A stretch of DNA of 64,000 nt from Mycobacterium sp. D16Q14 (GTDB lineage Bacteria; Actinomycetota; Actinomycetes; Mycobacteriales; Mycobacteriaceae), in assembly GCA_002013415.1 (NCBI GenBank), contig MAEX01000013.1, forward strand, positions 1 to 64,000, written 5' to 3'. Each line of letters starts with the position of its first letter. The first letter of the stretch is position 1. Shown here piece by piece: positions 1 to 8,030 of the stretch. Made by a program: the position numbers and the translations under genes. The notes under the pieces are model-generated. The model was not told where the DNA came from and ran no database searches. It saw only the letters and a list, made by a program, of their open reading frames with translations.

Positions 1-29
1 ATTCCTCTCGTTAGAATGCTGGTAGGAAC

Positions 30-71
30 GGTGGCGGGTGAGGCTTCCGGCAAGATGAATCACTCGCCACC
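30..71 (-). terminator. Imperfect 12-bp inverted repeat, possible terminator
   Basis: GGTGGCGGGTGA at 30-41 pairs with TCACTCGCCACC at 60-71, with one G-U pair in RNA and an 18-nt loop. It lies just past the stop codon of the leftward gene that ends at 104, so a terminator for that gene is plausible. There is no clear U tract. Confidence 0.4.
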
Positions 72-103
72 GTCTGCTGTATTCAGTTGTCAGACAGGAA
101 GAT

Positions 104-349
104 TCAGTCGTTAGGCCGACTGCGTAGATCGCAGTCGAGTAGGTCGGCCAATAGGTCCGTGAATTCCCACAGTTCGTCGCGCTCCAGATGCGCAAGCCCA
201 TCGACTCCGTGTGCATCCAGATGGATGCCGCCAGCGCCGTCGCGCGCCAAGGCCACGGTGCGCTGGTCATCACACACAAACCCGGTGATCGTGCCGTCGT
301 TTGGGATGGTGCCCGACGGCCGCGTGTTGGGCGCGGCGCGTCGGGTCAC
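104..349 (-). CDS. Small hypothetical protein, phage-like
   Basis: An 81-aa protein read from a GTG at 349; a TTG at 364 is an alternative start. It has a basic, Arg-rich N-terminus and an acidic C-terminal half rich in Leu and Asp, with a WEFTDLLADLLD helix, a style common among small mycobacteriophage-type proteins. I recognise no domain. It is divergent from the gene at 437, and two helix-turn-helix genes follow, so the context suggests a prophage remnant or the edge of a prophage. The open frame continues far upstream on this strand, but that part overlaps the better-supported gene at 437-820 and is judged non-coding. Confidence 0.45.
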   Translation of the reverse strand: MTRRAAPNTRPSGTIPNDGTITGFVCDDQRTVALARDGAGGIHLDAHGVDGLAHLERDELWEFTDLLADLLDCDLRSRPND

Positions 350-436
350 CGCCTTACGCTGCAACCACCGCCGCGCCGTAAGGTGCGCGCCGGCTACATA
401 ACGGGTAAGCGCCCGTGCAACGTAAGGAGATTTGTT

Positions 437-820
437 GTGAGTGGAGATATCCCGAAAAGGGACCTCGTTATACCGCCGCACCTGGCGATCGCCGTCGAGG
501 CCGCAGCACGCATGCGAAGCGGTAAGTGGATCACCAACGATGTCTTGATCGCCGGACTCGCCGACCTCGAATCGTTCGTACGCACCAACCCCGCCGACCA
601 GATTTTGATTACCGACAAGCCGCTCGATCCGGTCCCGATCACCAAGCACGTGGTGGGCGCCTTCGAGGATCTCGCGCAAGAGACCAACGGAAAGGTGCCC
701 CTCGGCTACGCAGCGATCCAACGTATCGGCGTCCTCGTCACCGCGGTCCGCGCGCTGGAGGAGAAGACCCAAGAGCTTGAGAGCCGACTCGCCAAACTCG
801 AGGACAGTCACCCGGGCTGA
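437..820 (+). CDS. Hypothetical protein with C-terminal coiled coil
   Basis: A 127-aa protein starting at GTG 437, chosen because an AAGGAG ribosome site lies eight bases upstream. The open frame extends back to 188, but that part lies under the leftward gene and has odd composition. The last 30 residues are heptad-like and charged (EEKTQELESRLAKLED), which suggests a coiled coil and oligomerisation. The N-terminal part is mixed alpha/beta without a motif I know. Its neighbours are phage-type regulators, so a prophage-derived function is likely, but no specific role can be given. Confidence 0.55.
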   Translation: MSGDIPKRDLVIPPHLAIAVEAAARMRSGKWITNDVLIAGLADLESFVRTNPADQILITDKPLDPVPITKHVVGAFEDLAQETNGKVPLGYAAIQRIGVLVTAVRALEEKTQELESRLAKLEDSHPG

Positions 821-915
821 TCCAGGAGGCAGCGCGGCGGCCGCCTCGTGCGCTCTGGCCGTGATCAACACATCGCTGATCACCCTGTTGACACCCAGTG
901 ATGGGTTCGCGGTGC

Positions 916-1107
916 TCACGAGGCAACCGTTTCTGCCTGGTTGGACCAAGCACGCAGGGATTCGCGCGAAACTGCGACCCCAGTCCTCTCGTGAATCTCA
1001 TTGGCGATGCCCTGCCAGGACTTGCCCTGCGTGCGGCGTGTTCTCACCAGCTCGGGAAGCCGTCGTCCGCCAAGGCGGGCTTCGATAAGTAGCTGTTTCG
1101 CGCTCAT
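916..1107 (-). CDS. Helix-turn-helix DNA-binding protein, phage-type
   Basis: A 63-aa protein if read from ATG 1107; in-frame ATGs at 1119, 1128 and 1143 are alternatives and none has a good ribosome site. The body (GGRRLPELVRTRRTQGKSWQGIANEIHERTGVAVS in outline) holds a SWQGIANEI helix followed by a second helix around VSRESLRAW. This matches the small helix-turn-helix proteins common in mycobacteriophages and integrated elements. It is transcribed away from the XRE-type gene at 1229, an arrangement like a repressor/Cro switch. The role in immunity or excision control is inferred from layout. Confidence 0.6.
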   Translation of the reverse strand: MSAKQLLIEARLGGRRLPELVRTRRTQGKSWQGIANEIHERTGVAVSRESLRAWSNQAETVAS

Positions 1108-1228
1108 GGCCGAAATCATGGCAGGCATGAAAAATAATTGCAAGAGTGAAACTACATGAATGTGATTAGACGCAGCTCATAGTGGCAGAAATCTTGCAAG
1201 CGGTGCGCAATCCTGTCATCATTCATCT
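1108..1228. promoter_or_regulatory. Divergent control region between two HTH genes
   Basis: AT-richer than its surroundings. TTGCAAG occurs at 1138-1144 and again at 1194-1200, where it forms the palindrome CTTGCAAG (1193-1200). These are candidate operator half-sites for one or both flanking regulators. I cannot assign promoters with confidence. Confidence 0.35.
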
Positions 1229-1519
1229 ATGACCACAGCTGAGAAGCTTCATGACAGGAACTGGGTTCCGGCAGACACTCTTGCTGCCAGAGTTGTTGTC
1301 CTCCGGAATGCGCTTGGGATGAGTCGCAGGGAGTTCTCCCGGCTAACGGGCCTGACTGAGAACGCGCTACAGGGGATCGAGGACGGCCGGAGCCCTCACA
1401 AGCTCACGGACAAGATCCAAGCGATGCACGAGGCGACTGGCGCTAGCCGTGAATGGCTTATGTGGGGCGGTCAGCTAACTTCGGCAGGGCGGAGCAACGC
1501 GATTCTTACTCACGAGTAA
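1229..1519 (+). CDS. XRE-family helix-turn-helix regulator
   Basis: A 96-aa protein. Residues about 20-70 form a compact XRE/Cro domain: LAARVVVLRNALGMSRREF, then the turn SRLTGLTENALQGIEDGRS with the recognition helix, then HKLTDKIQAMHEATG. The C-terminus carries REWLMWG, a tail common in mycobacterial phage-type repressors. It is divergent from the HTH gene at 916-1107, and a perfect hairpin overlaps its stop codon. It probably binds the region between the two genes. Whether it acts as repressor or Cro equivalent is not visible. No integrase or structural phage genes lie in the window, so this is a remnant or the end of a larger element to the left. Confidence 0.75.
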   Translation: MTTAEKLHDRNWVPADTLAARVVVLRNALGMSRREFSRLTGLTENALQGIEDGRSPHKLTDKIQAMHEATGASREWLMWGGQLTSAGRSNAILTHE

Positions 1520-1525
1520 GAATCG
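1500..1525 (+). terminator. Perfect 12-bp hairpin over the stop codon of the XRE gene
   Basis: CGATTCTTACTC (1500-1511) and GAGTAAGAATCG (1514-1525) are exact reverse complements separated by AC. The stop codon TAA (1517-1519) lies in the right arm. No U tract follows. It may be a terminator or, since core chromosome begins right after it, part of an attachment or junction site. Confidence 0.5.
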
Positions 1526-1622
1526 TAGGCCCCATCGACCAAGTGGGGTACCGGTGGGCCCTCGTGACGTACGTCTCGTCCTAGGCTGGGCTCATTCACC
1601 CTATGACGACAAGGACGTAGCT

Positions 1623-2459
1623 ATGGGATCGCTGGCAGGTAAGACCATCATCATGTCGGGAGGCAGCCGCGGCATCGGGCTGGCGATCGCACTTCGGGCC
1701 GCGCGGGACGGCGCGAATATCGCGATCATGGCGAAGACGGCAGAGCCGCACCCGAAGCTGCCCGGCACCATCTACACGGCCGCCGAGGAAATCGAGGCCG
1801 CCGGTGGTCATGCGCTCCCGATTCTCGGCGACGTCCGTGATGACGAGGTCGTGGCCTCGGCCGTGGCCCAGACAGTCGAGAAGTTCGGCGGGATCGACAT
1901 CGTGGTCAACAATGCGAGCGCGTTGAATCTCGCTCCTTCGGAATCGATTTCGATGAAGGCCTACGACCTGATGCAGGACATCAACGCGCGGGGCGCCTTC
2001 TCGCTCTCGACGTCGGCGATCGGCGCGCTCAAGGAGGCGGAGAATCCGCACATCCTGACCCTGTCGCCGCCCATCACGCTGGAACCCAAGTGGTTCGATC
2101 AGACCACTACCGCGTACACCATCTCGAAGTTCTCCATGAGCTTGGTGGCCATCGGGCTGGCCGCCGAACTACGCAAGTACGGCATCGCGTCGAACTCGCT
2201 GTGGCCGCGCACCACCATCGACACCGCCGCCATCCGCAATATCCTCGGCGCGGAGCTCGTTGCCCGCTGTCGCTCGGCCGAGATCATGGCCGACGCCGCG
2301 TACGAGATCCTGATCAAGCCCAGCCGGGAGGTCACCGGAAACAGCTTCGTCGACGACGAGGTGCTCACCGAGGCCGGTGTCACCGACTTCTCGACGTATC
2401 GTCAATGCGCCGAAGAGGACCTCGAGCTCGACTTCTGGATGGAGCGCGCGGCACGGTAA
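1623..2459 (+). CDS. Short-chain dehydrogenase/reductase, HSDL2-like
   Basis: A 278-aa SDR. The cofactor motif is GGSRGIGLA near residue 15, the NNAS element marks strand 4, and YTISK (Tyr-xxx-Lys) carries the catalytic pair; the active-site Ser is in the LSPP segment. The KTAEPHPKLPGTI stretch after strand 2 is typical of hydroxysteroid dehydrogenase-like 2 relatives, which include a mycobacterial family like Rv3224. I chose ATG 1623 because the protein family starts at MGSL; the open frame extends upstream to 1554. It is convergent with menB. Substrate is unknown; the reaction is NAD(P)-dependent oxidation or reduction of an alcohol or ketone in the cytoplasm. Confidence 0.85.
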   Translation: MGSLAGKTIIMSGGSRGIGLAIALRAARDGANIAIMAKTAEPHPKLPGTIYTAAEEIEAAGGHALPILGDVRDDEVVASAVAQTVEKFGGIDIVVNNASALNLAPSESISMKAYDLMQDINARGAFSLSTSAIGALKEAENPHILTLSPPITLEPKWFDQTTTAYTISKFSMSLVAIGLAAELRKYGIASNSLWPRTTIDTAAIRNILGAELVARCRSAEIMADAAYEILIKPSREVTGNSFVDDEVLTEAGVTDFSTYRQCAEEDLELDFWMERAAR

Positions 2460-2590
2460 CCGCGCAGAAAATCGAGTAGTCGCCCCCCGGTTCCTCGCGA
2501 CGGCTATTTCTGCGGCGACTGTCACGGTCTCGGCGCCGTCGTCGGGCGGTCGCTGCAGGCCGAACCCGTGCTGAGCGGAGCGCTCAGGTC

Positions 2591-3511
2591 CTAGTAGTGC
2601 CAAGGGTAGGGCGACCAGTCCGGCTTGCGCTTCTCCAGGAATGAGTCACGGCCTTCGACGGCCTCATCGGTCATGTAGGCCAATCGTGTTGCCTCCCCAG
2701 CGAACAACTGTTGTCCGACGAGGCCGTCATCGGCGAGGTTGAAGGCGTACTTCAGCATTCGTTGTGCCTGAGGGGACTTCTCGTTGATAGCGGCGGCCCA
2801 CTCCAGCGCGACCGTCTCCAGACGTTCGTGGTCGACGACCTCGTTGACGGCGCCCATGTGATGCATCTGTTCGGCCGTGTACGGCCGGCCCAGGAAGAAG
2901 ATCTCACGGGCGAACTTCTGTCCAACCATCTTGGCCAGGTATGCACTGCCGTAGCCACCGTCGAAGCTGCCCACATCGGCGTCGGTCTGCTTGAAGCGAG
3001 CGTGTTCGCGGCTGGCCAATGTCAGGTCGCACACCACGTGCAGGCTGTGTCCACCGCCCGCGGCCCACCCATTCACCAAGGCGATCACCACCTTTGGCAT
3101 GAAACGGATGAGGCGCTGTACCTCCAGGATGTGCAGGCGGCCCGCACGACCCGCGTCCACGGTCTCGGCGGTCTCGCCCCCCGCGTACTGATACCCGGTG
3201 CGGCCCCTGATGCGCTGATCGCCACCGGAACAGAATGCCCAGCCGCCGTCCTTGGGGCTGGGGCCGTTCCCGGTCAGTAGCACCGCCCCCACGTCGGAGG
3301 TCATCCGGGCGTGGTCCAAGGTGCGGTAGAGCTCGTCGACGGTGTGTGGCCGAAAGGCATTGCGTACCTCGGGCCGGTCGAAAGCGATCCGCACGGTTCC
3401 CTGGCTGACGTGCCGGTGATAGGTGATGTCGGTCAGGTCCTCGAATCCCGCCACCGGTTGCCAGCGAGTCGGGTCAAAGGGATTGGCGGTCTGCCCGTCG
3501 TCTTGGGTCAT
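2591..3511 (-). CDS. menB: 1,4-dihydroxy-2-naphthoyl-CoA synthase
   Basis: A 306-aa crotonase-fold enzyme that closes the second ring of the naphthoquinone, turning o-succinylbenzoyl-CoA into 1,4-dihydroxy-2-naphthoyl-CoA in menaquinone synthesis. Diagnostic MenB features are FCSGGDQRIRG with the oxyanion-hole glycines, NGWAAGGGHSLHVVCDLT, and the catalytic QTDADVGSFDGGYGS segment, and the protein ends in the invariant SPYPWHY. Length agrees with mycobacterial MenB. It lies about 15 kb from menC-menD-menG; the aromatic catabolic cluster separates them here. The gene stands alone on the minus strand. Confidence 0.97.
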   Translation of the reverse strand: MTQDDGQTANPFDPTRWQPVAGFEDLTDITYHRHVSQGTVRIAFDRPEVRNAFRPHTVDELYRTLDHARMTSDVGAVLLTGNGPSPKDGGWAFCSGGDQRIRGRTGYQYAGGETAETVDAGRAGRLHILEVQRLIRFMPKVVIALVNGWAAGGGHSLHVVCDLTLASREHARFKQTDADVGSFDGGYGSAYLAKMVGQKFAREIFFLGRPYTAEQMHHMGAVNEVVDHERLETVALEWAAAINEKSPQAQRMLKYAFNLADDGLVGQQLFAGEATRLAYMTDEAVEGRDSFLEKRKPDWSPYPWHY

Positions 3512-3567
3512 GGCTCCGACTCTAGAGGCCGCCCAGTTCGGGGTCGGTCGACGCTACCGGTGAACCA

Positions 3568-4266
3568 CTACGCGGACGATTGGCTCGCCGAGGACGTCGT
3601 CCACTGGGTGAACAGGCCCGGTGGTGGCTGCTGGCACCACGCCCACGTGCCGCCCTCCTTGCGGAACTGGTTCGGCTTGGTCTGGGTCTGGGTGGCGGCA
3701 CCGCCCAGGCTGTACGTCGCGGTGATGTCGCCGGTGGCACTGTCACCGACGATCTTGATGTTGTCGATCGCGAACTTCTCGACCGTGGTGGACTCGCGAA
3801 TTACCTGCAACACGGTGGCCGTGTAGGCGAACTGGTCGCGCTTCACGATCGCAGTGACGAGCGTGGCGCGTTCGCCGCCACCCGCACTGGGGAACCGTTG
3901 TGCCACATGGCTGGACAGGGTAGAGGTATCGCCGTACATCAGCGCCTCCTCGGCGCCCTGCCAGGAATTGATCGAGGGGACGAGCTTCTCGTCGGCTGTG
4001 CGGCTGGACACCTGGTAGCGCGGGCAGGTCAGGGTGTTGGCGGCGTCCAAATCGAGGCTGCCGATCACCTTGCCCATCTGGGCGGTCACTTGCCGGATCT
4101 GGTCTTGGTCACTGGCTGGTGAGGTAGCGGCCGGCGGCGGGGGAGTTTCCTGGGGCTTCGTGAGCGTCTGGTAGACGGTGCACCCGGACAGTGTGGTGGC
4201 GAGCGTCACGGCGAGTACCGCTGAGCGCGCCGTCTTGCGGAAGTATGTGGCACGCACCTGCGGCAT
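3568..4266 (-). CDS. Putative lipoprotein
   Basis: 232 aa from ATG 4266, which has GGGGAAGG nine bases upstream; the open frame reaches 4326. The N-terminus is a lipoprotein signal: basic RKTAR, a hydrophobic stretch, and a lipobox LSGC, followed by a Pro-rich linker. The mature part has conserved Cys (TCPRY, WCQQ) and a fold reminiscent of mycobacterial secreted NTF2-like proteins, with a Trp-rich end (EGGTWAWCQQPPPG). It should be anchored to the outer face of the membrane. Function unknown. It follows menB on the same strand only by chance of orientation, as the gap to menB holds no obvious operon link. Confidence 0.75.
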   Translation of the reverse strand: MPQVRATYFRKTARSAVLAVTLATTLSGCTVYQTLTKPQETPPPPAATSPASDQDQIRQVTAQMGKVIGSLDLDAANTLTCPRYQVSSRTADEKLVPSINSWQGAEEALMYGDTSTLSSHVAQRFPSAGGGERATLVTAIVKRDQFAYTATVLQVIRESTTVEKFAIDNIKIVGDSATGDITATYSLGGAATQTQTKPNQFRKEGGTWAWCQQPPPGLFTQWTTSSASQSSA

Positions 4267-4378
4267 CGTCGAATACCTTCCCCGTGAGTGAGATAAGTCA
4301 GTAACCAGTTCATTACTCTGGCTCATGAAATCTAACTCATGGTGCTTCGGTTGTATTCCCGCCCCATGCGATCGGGTG

Positions 4379-4837
4379 TCAGCGTCTCTTGATCGGGTGG
4401 CGGCTCAGAATCGAGATCCGGTTGAAGGTGTTGATCATGATGGCCGACCACACCAGCGCCGATATCTGATCATCGGACAGGTGTTCACGTGCGGCGGCGT
4501 ACTGCTCGTCGGTGAGGTGACGATCAGCGACCTTCGTCACCGCCTCGGCGATCGTCAGCGCCGCGCGCTCCATATCGCTGAACAGTTCGGCCTCCTGCCA
4601 CACCGGCAGCACGGCGATCCGCTGAGTGGACTCGCCTTCCTCCAGCGCGACGCGGGTGTGTAGGTCGAGGCAGAACAGGCAATGATTGAGTTGAGATACT
4701 CGAATGTTGACCAATTCCAGCGTTGTTCGCGAGAGCCCGGCCTCGGTAGCCCGGGTGCGGAGCTCGGCGGCGGTCTTGGTCAGCCCCTGGTAGACGGATG
4801 GAGTCTGCTTGTCGATGTAGACACGATGATCGGTCAT
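4379..4837 (-). CDS. Carboxymuconolactone decarboxylase/AhpD-like protein
   Basis: A 152-aa alkylhydroperoxidase-D-fold protein. The redox centre is NHCLFCLDLH, giving the CxxC-xxx-H pattern of peroxidase-type members. The N-terminal half is helical and the C-terminus keeps the NTFNRIS motif of the AhpD core. It overlaps the upstream GNAT gene by four bases (ATGA at 4834-4837), so the two are translated together. Members of this family reduce peroxides or act as decarboxylases; the CxxC favours the peroxidase type. The physiological partner is unknown. Confidence 0.85.
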   Translation of the reverse strand: MTDHRVYIDKQTPSVYQGLTKTAAELRTRATEAGLSRTTLELVNIRVSQLNHCLFCLDLHTRVALEEGESTQRIAVLPVWQEAELFSDMERAALTIAEAVTKVADRHLTDEQYAAAREHLSDDQISALVWSAIMINTFNRISILSRHPIKRR

Positions 4838-5184
4838 CCCTGGTGCGCCTCGACGGCGGCCAGCGCCTCCCGCGTCACCGGGTCGACCACGTCATCGAAC
4901 TCATGGTGCTTGCCGACGAACTTGCTGACGTACGGGCATACCGGGACGATTCTTCGTCCCGTGGACCGTGTGGATGTCAGCGCCGACTGCACGAGGGTCC
5001 CAGCGAGGCCGCGGCCGCCGAACTTCTCGTCGATCTCCGTGTGATAGAAAATCCGCACGTCAGTGCCGCCCAGTGTGGTATCCAGGTATTCGGTGAAGCC
5101 CGCGAGTTCACCGTCTGCTGTGATCTCGAACCGGTGGTGATTGGGTGCGTCGGCGACCGTGGCGCTGGCTTCGGATTCGTCCAT
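4834..5184 (-). CDS. GNAT-family acetyltransferase, YjdJ-type
   Basis: A 116-aa protein from ATG 5184; a TTG at 5193 is a weaker alternative. It shows the short GNAT fold: AGFTEYLDT strand pair, FYHTEIDEKFGGRGLAGTLV with the acetyl-CoA-binding R/Q-x-x-G-x-G/A-like loop, and the VCPYVSKFVGKH strand/helix. Proteins of this size are minimal N-acetyltransferases (YjdJ/NATD1-like). It is the first gene of a two-gene unit with the AhpD-like protein. It is divergent from the pirin gene, with about 50 bp between the starts. Acceptor unknown. Confidence 0.85.
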   Translation of the reverse strand: MDESEASATVADAPNHHRFEITADGELAGFTEYLDTTLGGTDVRIFYHTEIDEKFGGRGLAGTLVQSALTSTRSTGRRIVPVCPYVSKFVGKHHEFDDVVDPVTREALAAVEAHQG

Positions 5185-5233
5185 GGTGACCAACTATGCC
5201 GCACACGCCGCGAGTTCGGCCGATGATGATCGC

Positions 5234-6241
5234 ATGAGCAATGCAGAGACCACCCCGACGGAAACCCGCTGCGAGGGCGGCCCGTGCTCACGGGATGGAG
5301 CGGGTCATCCCGTGGTTGAAACACTCACTCCCCGAGAGGTTCCGCTCGGAGGACCGCGTGCGATGACGGTGTTGCGGACCTTGCCCCAGGCGAGGCGATC
5401 GCTGATCGGCGCCTGGTGCTTCGCCGACCATTACGGGCCCGAAGACATCACGCAGAGCCGCAGAATGGATGTGGCACCTCATCCGCATACCGGACTGCAG
5501 ACAGTGAGCTGGCTGTTCACCGGGGAGATCGAGCATCGCGACAGCCAGGGAGTACACGCGATGGTGCGTCCGGGTGAGCTCAACCTGATGACGGGCGGCC
5601 ACGGTATCTGCCATTCGGAGGTGTCGACGGCTCAAACCACCACGCTGCACGGCGTGCAGCTATGGGTCGCCTTGCCCGATAAATCCCGGGATGCGGCACG
5701 CGATTTTCAGCATTACGCGCCGGAGGCGGTCGCCGTGGGTGGGGTGAGCCTGCGGGTGTTCTTGGGGAGCCTGGCGGGGCAGGCATCGCCGGTGCGTACC
5801 GCCACCCCCTTGCTGGGTGCCGAGCTGCTGCTGGAACCTCGCAGCATGGTGCGGTTCGATGTCGATCCCGGGTTTGAGCATGGGTTGTTGGTGGATACCG
5901 AGACGGTCGAGTTATCCGGCACAAGGTTGTCGCGGGGCGAGCTCGGTTACGTGGGCACCGGAGTCGATCAGCTCACCGTCCTCAACCCAACAGATGCCGT
6001 AGCACGGGCGATCCTATTGGGCGGCAAGCCGTTCGGAGAGCAGATCGTCATGTGGTGGAATTTTGTCGGCCGCGATCACGACGAGATCGCGCAATTCCGC
6101 GAGGCATGGCAGGCCGAGTCCGAACGCTTCGGCCATGTCGAGGGATACCAGGGTGCGGTAGCGCGCCTGCCCGCACCGCCGCTGCCCACCGTGCGTATGG
6201 TCCCTAGGCGCAATCCGCCGACCGCCAATCCGGAGAGCTAG
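5234..6241 (+). CDS. Pirin family protein
   Basis: 335 aa from ATG 5234, chosen because the frame upstream overlaps the GNAT gene. The N-terminal cupin carries the metal site of pirins: HPHTGLQTVSWLFTGEIEHRDS and the GHGICHSE box supply His, His, His and Glu ligands. The C-terminal cupin is degenerate, as usual, and the family end motif FGEQIVMWWNFVGR is present. Bacterial pirins are Fe-dependent quercetinases or modulators of enzymes and transcription factors. The next gene, a diguanylate cyclase, starts on the base after this stop codon, so the two are probably co-translated. Confidence 0.9.
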   Translation: MSNAETTPTETRCEGGPCSRDGAGHPVVETLTPREVPLGGPRAMTVLRTLPQARRSLIGAWCFADHYGPEDITQSRRMDVAPHPHTGLQTVSWLFTGEIEHRDSQGVHAMVRPGELNLMTGGHGICHSEVSTAQTTTLHGVQLWVALPDKSRDAARDFQHYAPEAVAVGGVSLRVFLGSLAGQASPVRTATPLLGAELLLEPRSMVRFDVDPGFEHGLLVDTETVELSGTRLSRGELGYVGTGVDQLTVLNPTDAVARAILLGGKPFGEQIVMWWNFVGRDHDEIAQFREAWQAESERFGHVEGYQGAVARLPAPPLPTVRMVPRRNPPTANPES

Positions 6242-7414
6242 ATGCCGCTGAACAGAATTGTCACCTACATCAGTTCCACCGCCTGGATGAGTTTTCTGAT
6301 CCAGTGGTGGACCGAGCCGGTTCCCACGGGCTGGCTGCGGGCTTTCCTGCGCGCACGCAAGCTCGATCGGACCGTACGCAACCTCATCGGCGGGTATGCG
6401 TTAATCTTCGCGGCGATCTGCGTCGCAGTACAGTTCAGCGACACCGGGCCCCGGAGCACAGTGGGTCGCGTCATCGTCGGGGTGTGCGCCGTGGGGGCAT
6501 TGGGGTGGGCAGTGCGCTGGGCGGTGGGGCCATGGCCGTCCCTGCGCGAGGCGGTGGCCTTCGTTGCCTTCGCGGACGTCGGGATCGCGATCGCCTGCTG
6601 GCAGGACTCCGATCCCCTGGCAGGTCTCGTGGGCACGGTGATGTTTACACCGGTCGGAGCGTACGTCAGCTTCTTCCTGGGGAACCGGCTGTTGTTGGCG
6701 CATGTCGCGTGGTGCGGCCCGATGATCCTCGCTCTGTCCTCCCGCCTGTTCGCCGAGGGCACGGTGGGTGCGGCGATGACCGCGGTGGTGAAGGTGACCA
6801 GCATGCTGCTGGTGGTGGTGTTGATACCCGCGGTCATCCAGTTCGGGATCGCGGTGGTGCGCTTGGACGCGCTTGCCGCACAGCGCGATCCGCTCACCGG
6901 GCTCCTCAACCGCCGTGGTATCTACGGTGAATGGCAGCGGCTGCACAGTGGGCTGACGCGTGGGGACATGTTAGAGGGTGACCGGGTGATCGCCGCCGCC
7001 ATCGTCGACATCGACCGGTTCAAGTCGATCAACGACCGGTATGGCCACGGGACGGGTGACCGGGTGCTCGTCGACCTGGCCAACGCGCTCACCGCCGAGT
7101 CGAGCCGGGGGAACCTGGTGGGCCGCTCGGGTGGTGAGGAGTTCCTCGTGGTGACGGTCTGCCCGGCGGAGGCAGTCGCCGAATTCTCCACCCGGCTCAG
7201 GGAAGCCGTGACGACGTCCACACCGGCAGGTATCGCCGTGACCGCGAGCGTGGGGGTTGCGGCCCAGGCGGTTGCGAGCGTGGCGTCGGCGACTTCAGAA
7301 AAGGCGATCGACGTGTTGACCGCCTGCGCCGACCGCGCGATGTACGAGGCAAAACGCAACGGTGGCAATCAATCCCGAATACTGCATCCGGGCCACGCCC
7401 TCGTCGATGATTGA
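6242..7414 (+). CDS. Membrane diguanylate cyclase (GGDEF)
   Basis: A 390-aa protein with about six hydrophobic segments in residues 40-205 followed by a GGDEF domain. The catalytic signature is GGEEF (RSGGEEFLVV), with DPLTGLLNRRG and DIDRFKSINDRYGHGTGD before it, so all elements for making cyclic di-GMP from GTP are present. The inhibitory I-site (RxxD five residues ahead of GGEEF) is absent; the sequence there is SRGN. The ATG is adjacent to the pirin stop codon. It should be a polar-membrane signalling enzyme; the N-terminal sensor part matches no sensor domain I know. Confidence 0.92.
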   Translation: MPLNRIVTYISSTAWMSFLIQWWTEPVPTGWLRAFLRARKLDRTVRNLIGGYALIFAAICVAVQFSDTGPRSTVGRVIVGVCAVGALGWAVRWAVGPWPSLREAVAFVAFADVGIAIACWQDSDPLAGLVGTVMFTPVGAYVSFFLGNRLLLAHVAWCGPMILALSSRLFAEGTVGAAMTAVVKVTSMLLVVVLIPAVIQFGIAVVRLDALAAQRDPLTGLLNRRGIYGEWQRLHSGLTRGDMLEGDRVIAAAIVDIDRFKSINDRYGHGTGDRVLVDLANALTAESSRGNLVGRSGGEEFLVVTVCPAEAVAEFSTRLREAVTTSTPAGIAVTASVGVAAQAVASVASATSEKAIDVLTACADRAMYEAKRNGGNQSRILHPGHALVDD

Positions 7415-8030
7415 CTGTGATGAGGGCCCAGCCGTCCAGGCACAGACATATCGCTGTACACCCGGGCAGGCCTCGAAGCAGTTGCCGCCGCACTCAGCTC
7501 ACGGCCCCGCAAAACCTTGGACGGGGGACACCCCAGCTCAACGCTCGCCGCCATTATCAACAGCGCCGCTGAGCTAATCCATGCGTGTAGGGCGGAACTA
7601 GTAAGAGCTCATCGTCATGATCGGTGCCGCGAACCCTCCCGTGTTGGCAATCTCCTGCGCCCTCAGCTGACAACGGGTGAATGCCTGCTGGATCTCTGAT
7701 GGACTGGCTCCATGCGGCAACGGGCGACGGCGCCCGGGCTAAATGCGAGCATCAGCAGCGATGCCCCGGATCTGCGACCGAGCCCAAGGACGGTTGCCCA
7801 GCCAGTCAAACAGGGGACAACCCCGTGCATCCCGCCACAGCCTGGGCGCCATCCAGCGGTCAGTGCGGATATTCAGCCTGGAGGCCATCGTGAGCATCGG
7901 ATGCTCGACGCGGACACGCCATCAAGGTCTCGAACAGTTGACGGCGATTGTCGGGCAGCCTTCCTGATCCCCGGCGGTATTTGGGTTCTGCACGGTGCGC
8001 TGCAGACTTCTTGGACCGCTGTTTCATGTG
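7415..8030. other. 616-bp gap without a confident gene
   Basis: Many short frames exist but none has a good start, ribosome site and protein-like composition together. The best candidate is a 52-aa leftward frame at 7739-7897, listed separately. No tRNA, terminator with U tract, insertion sequence end or long repeat was seen. The stretch may be decayed coding DNA at the border of the catabolic cluster. Confidence 0.5.
7739..7897 (-). CDS. Possible 52-aa ORF, unrecognised
   Basis: An ATG-started frame with protein-like composition: MLTMASRLNIRTDRWMAP, then LFDWLGNRPWARSQIRG, ending at ADARI. It is Arg/Trp-rich, has no signal peptide or membrane segment, and no ribosome site stands out. The frame is closed upstream by a stop nine codons before the ATG. 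It could be a small gene or a fragment of a decayed one. Confidence 0.2.
   Translation of the reverse strand: MLTMASRLNIRTDRWMAPRLWRDARGCPLFDWLGNRPWARSQIRGIAADARI

Noticed and set aside
350..949. Long leftward frame that extends the small gene ending at 104
   Set aside because: It lies under the gene at 437-820, which has a better ribosome site and coiled-coil end. Only the part below 350 reads like a protein.
2474..2485. CGAGTAGTCG near the end of the SDR gene, resembling a half GAGTA box
   Set aside because: Only one arm is present, it is between convergent stops, and it lies far from the cluster.
2462..2520. CGCAGAAA and TTTCTGCG inverted repeat between SDR and menB stops
   Set aside because: The arms are only 8 bp and the loop is near 40 nt; too weak to call a terminator.
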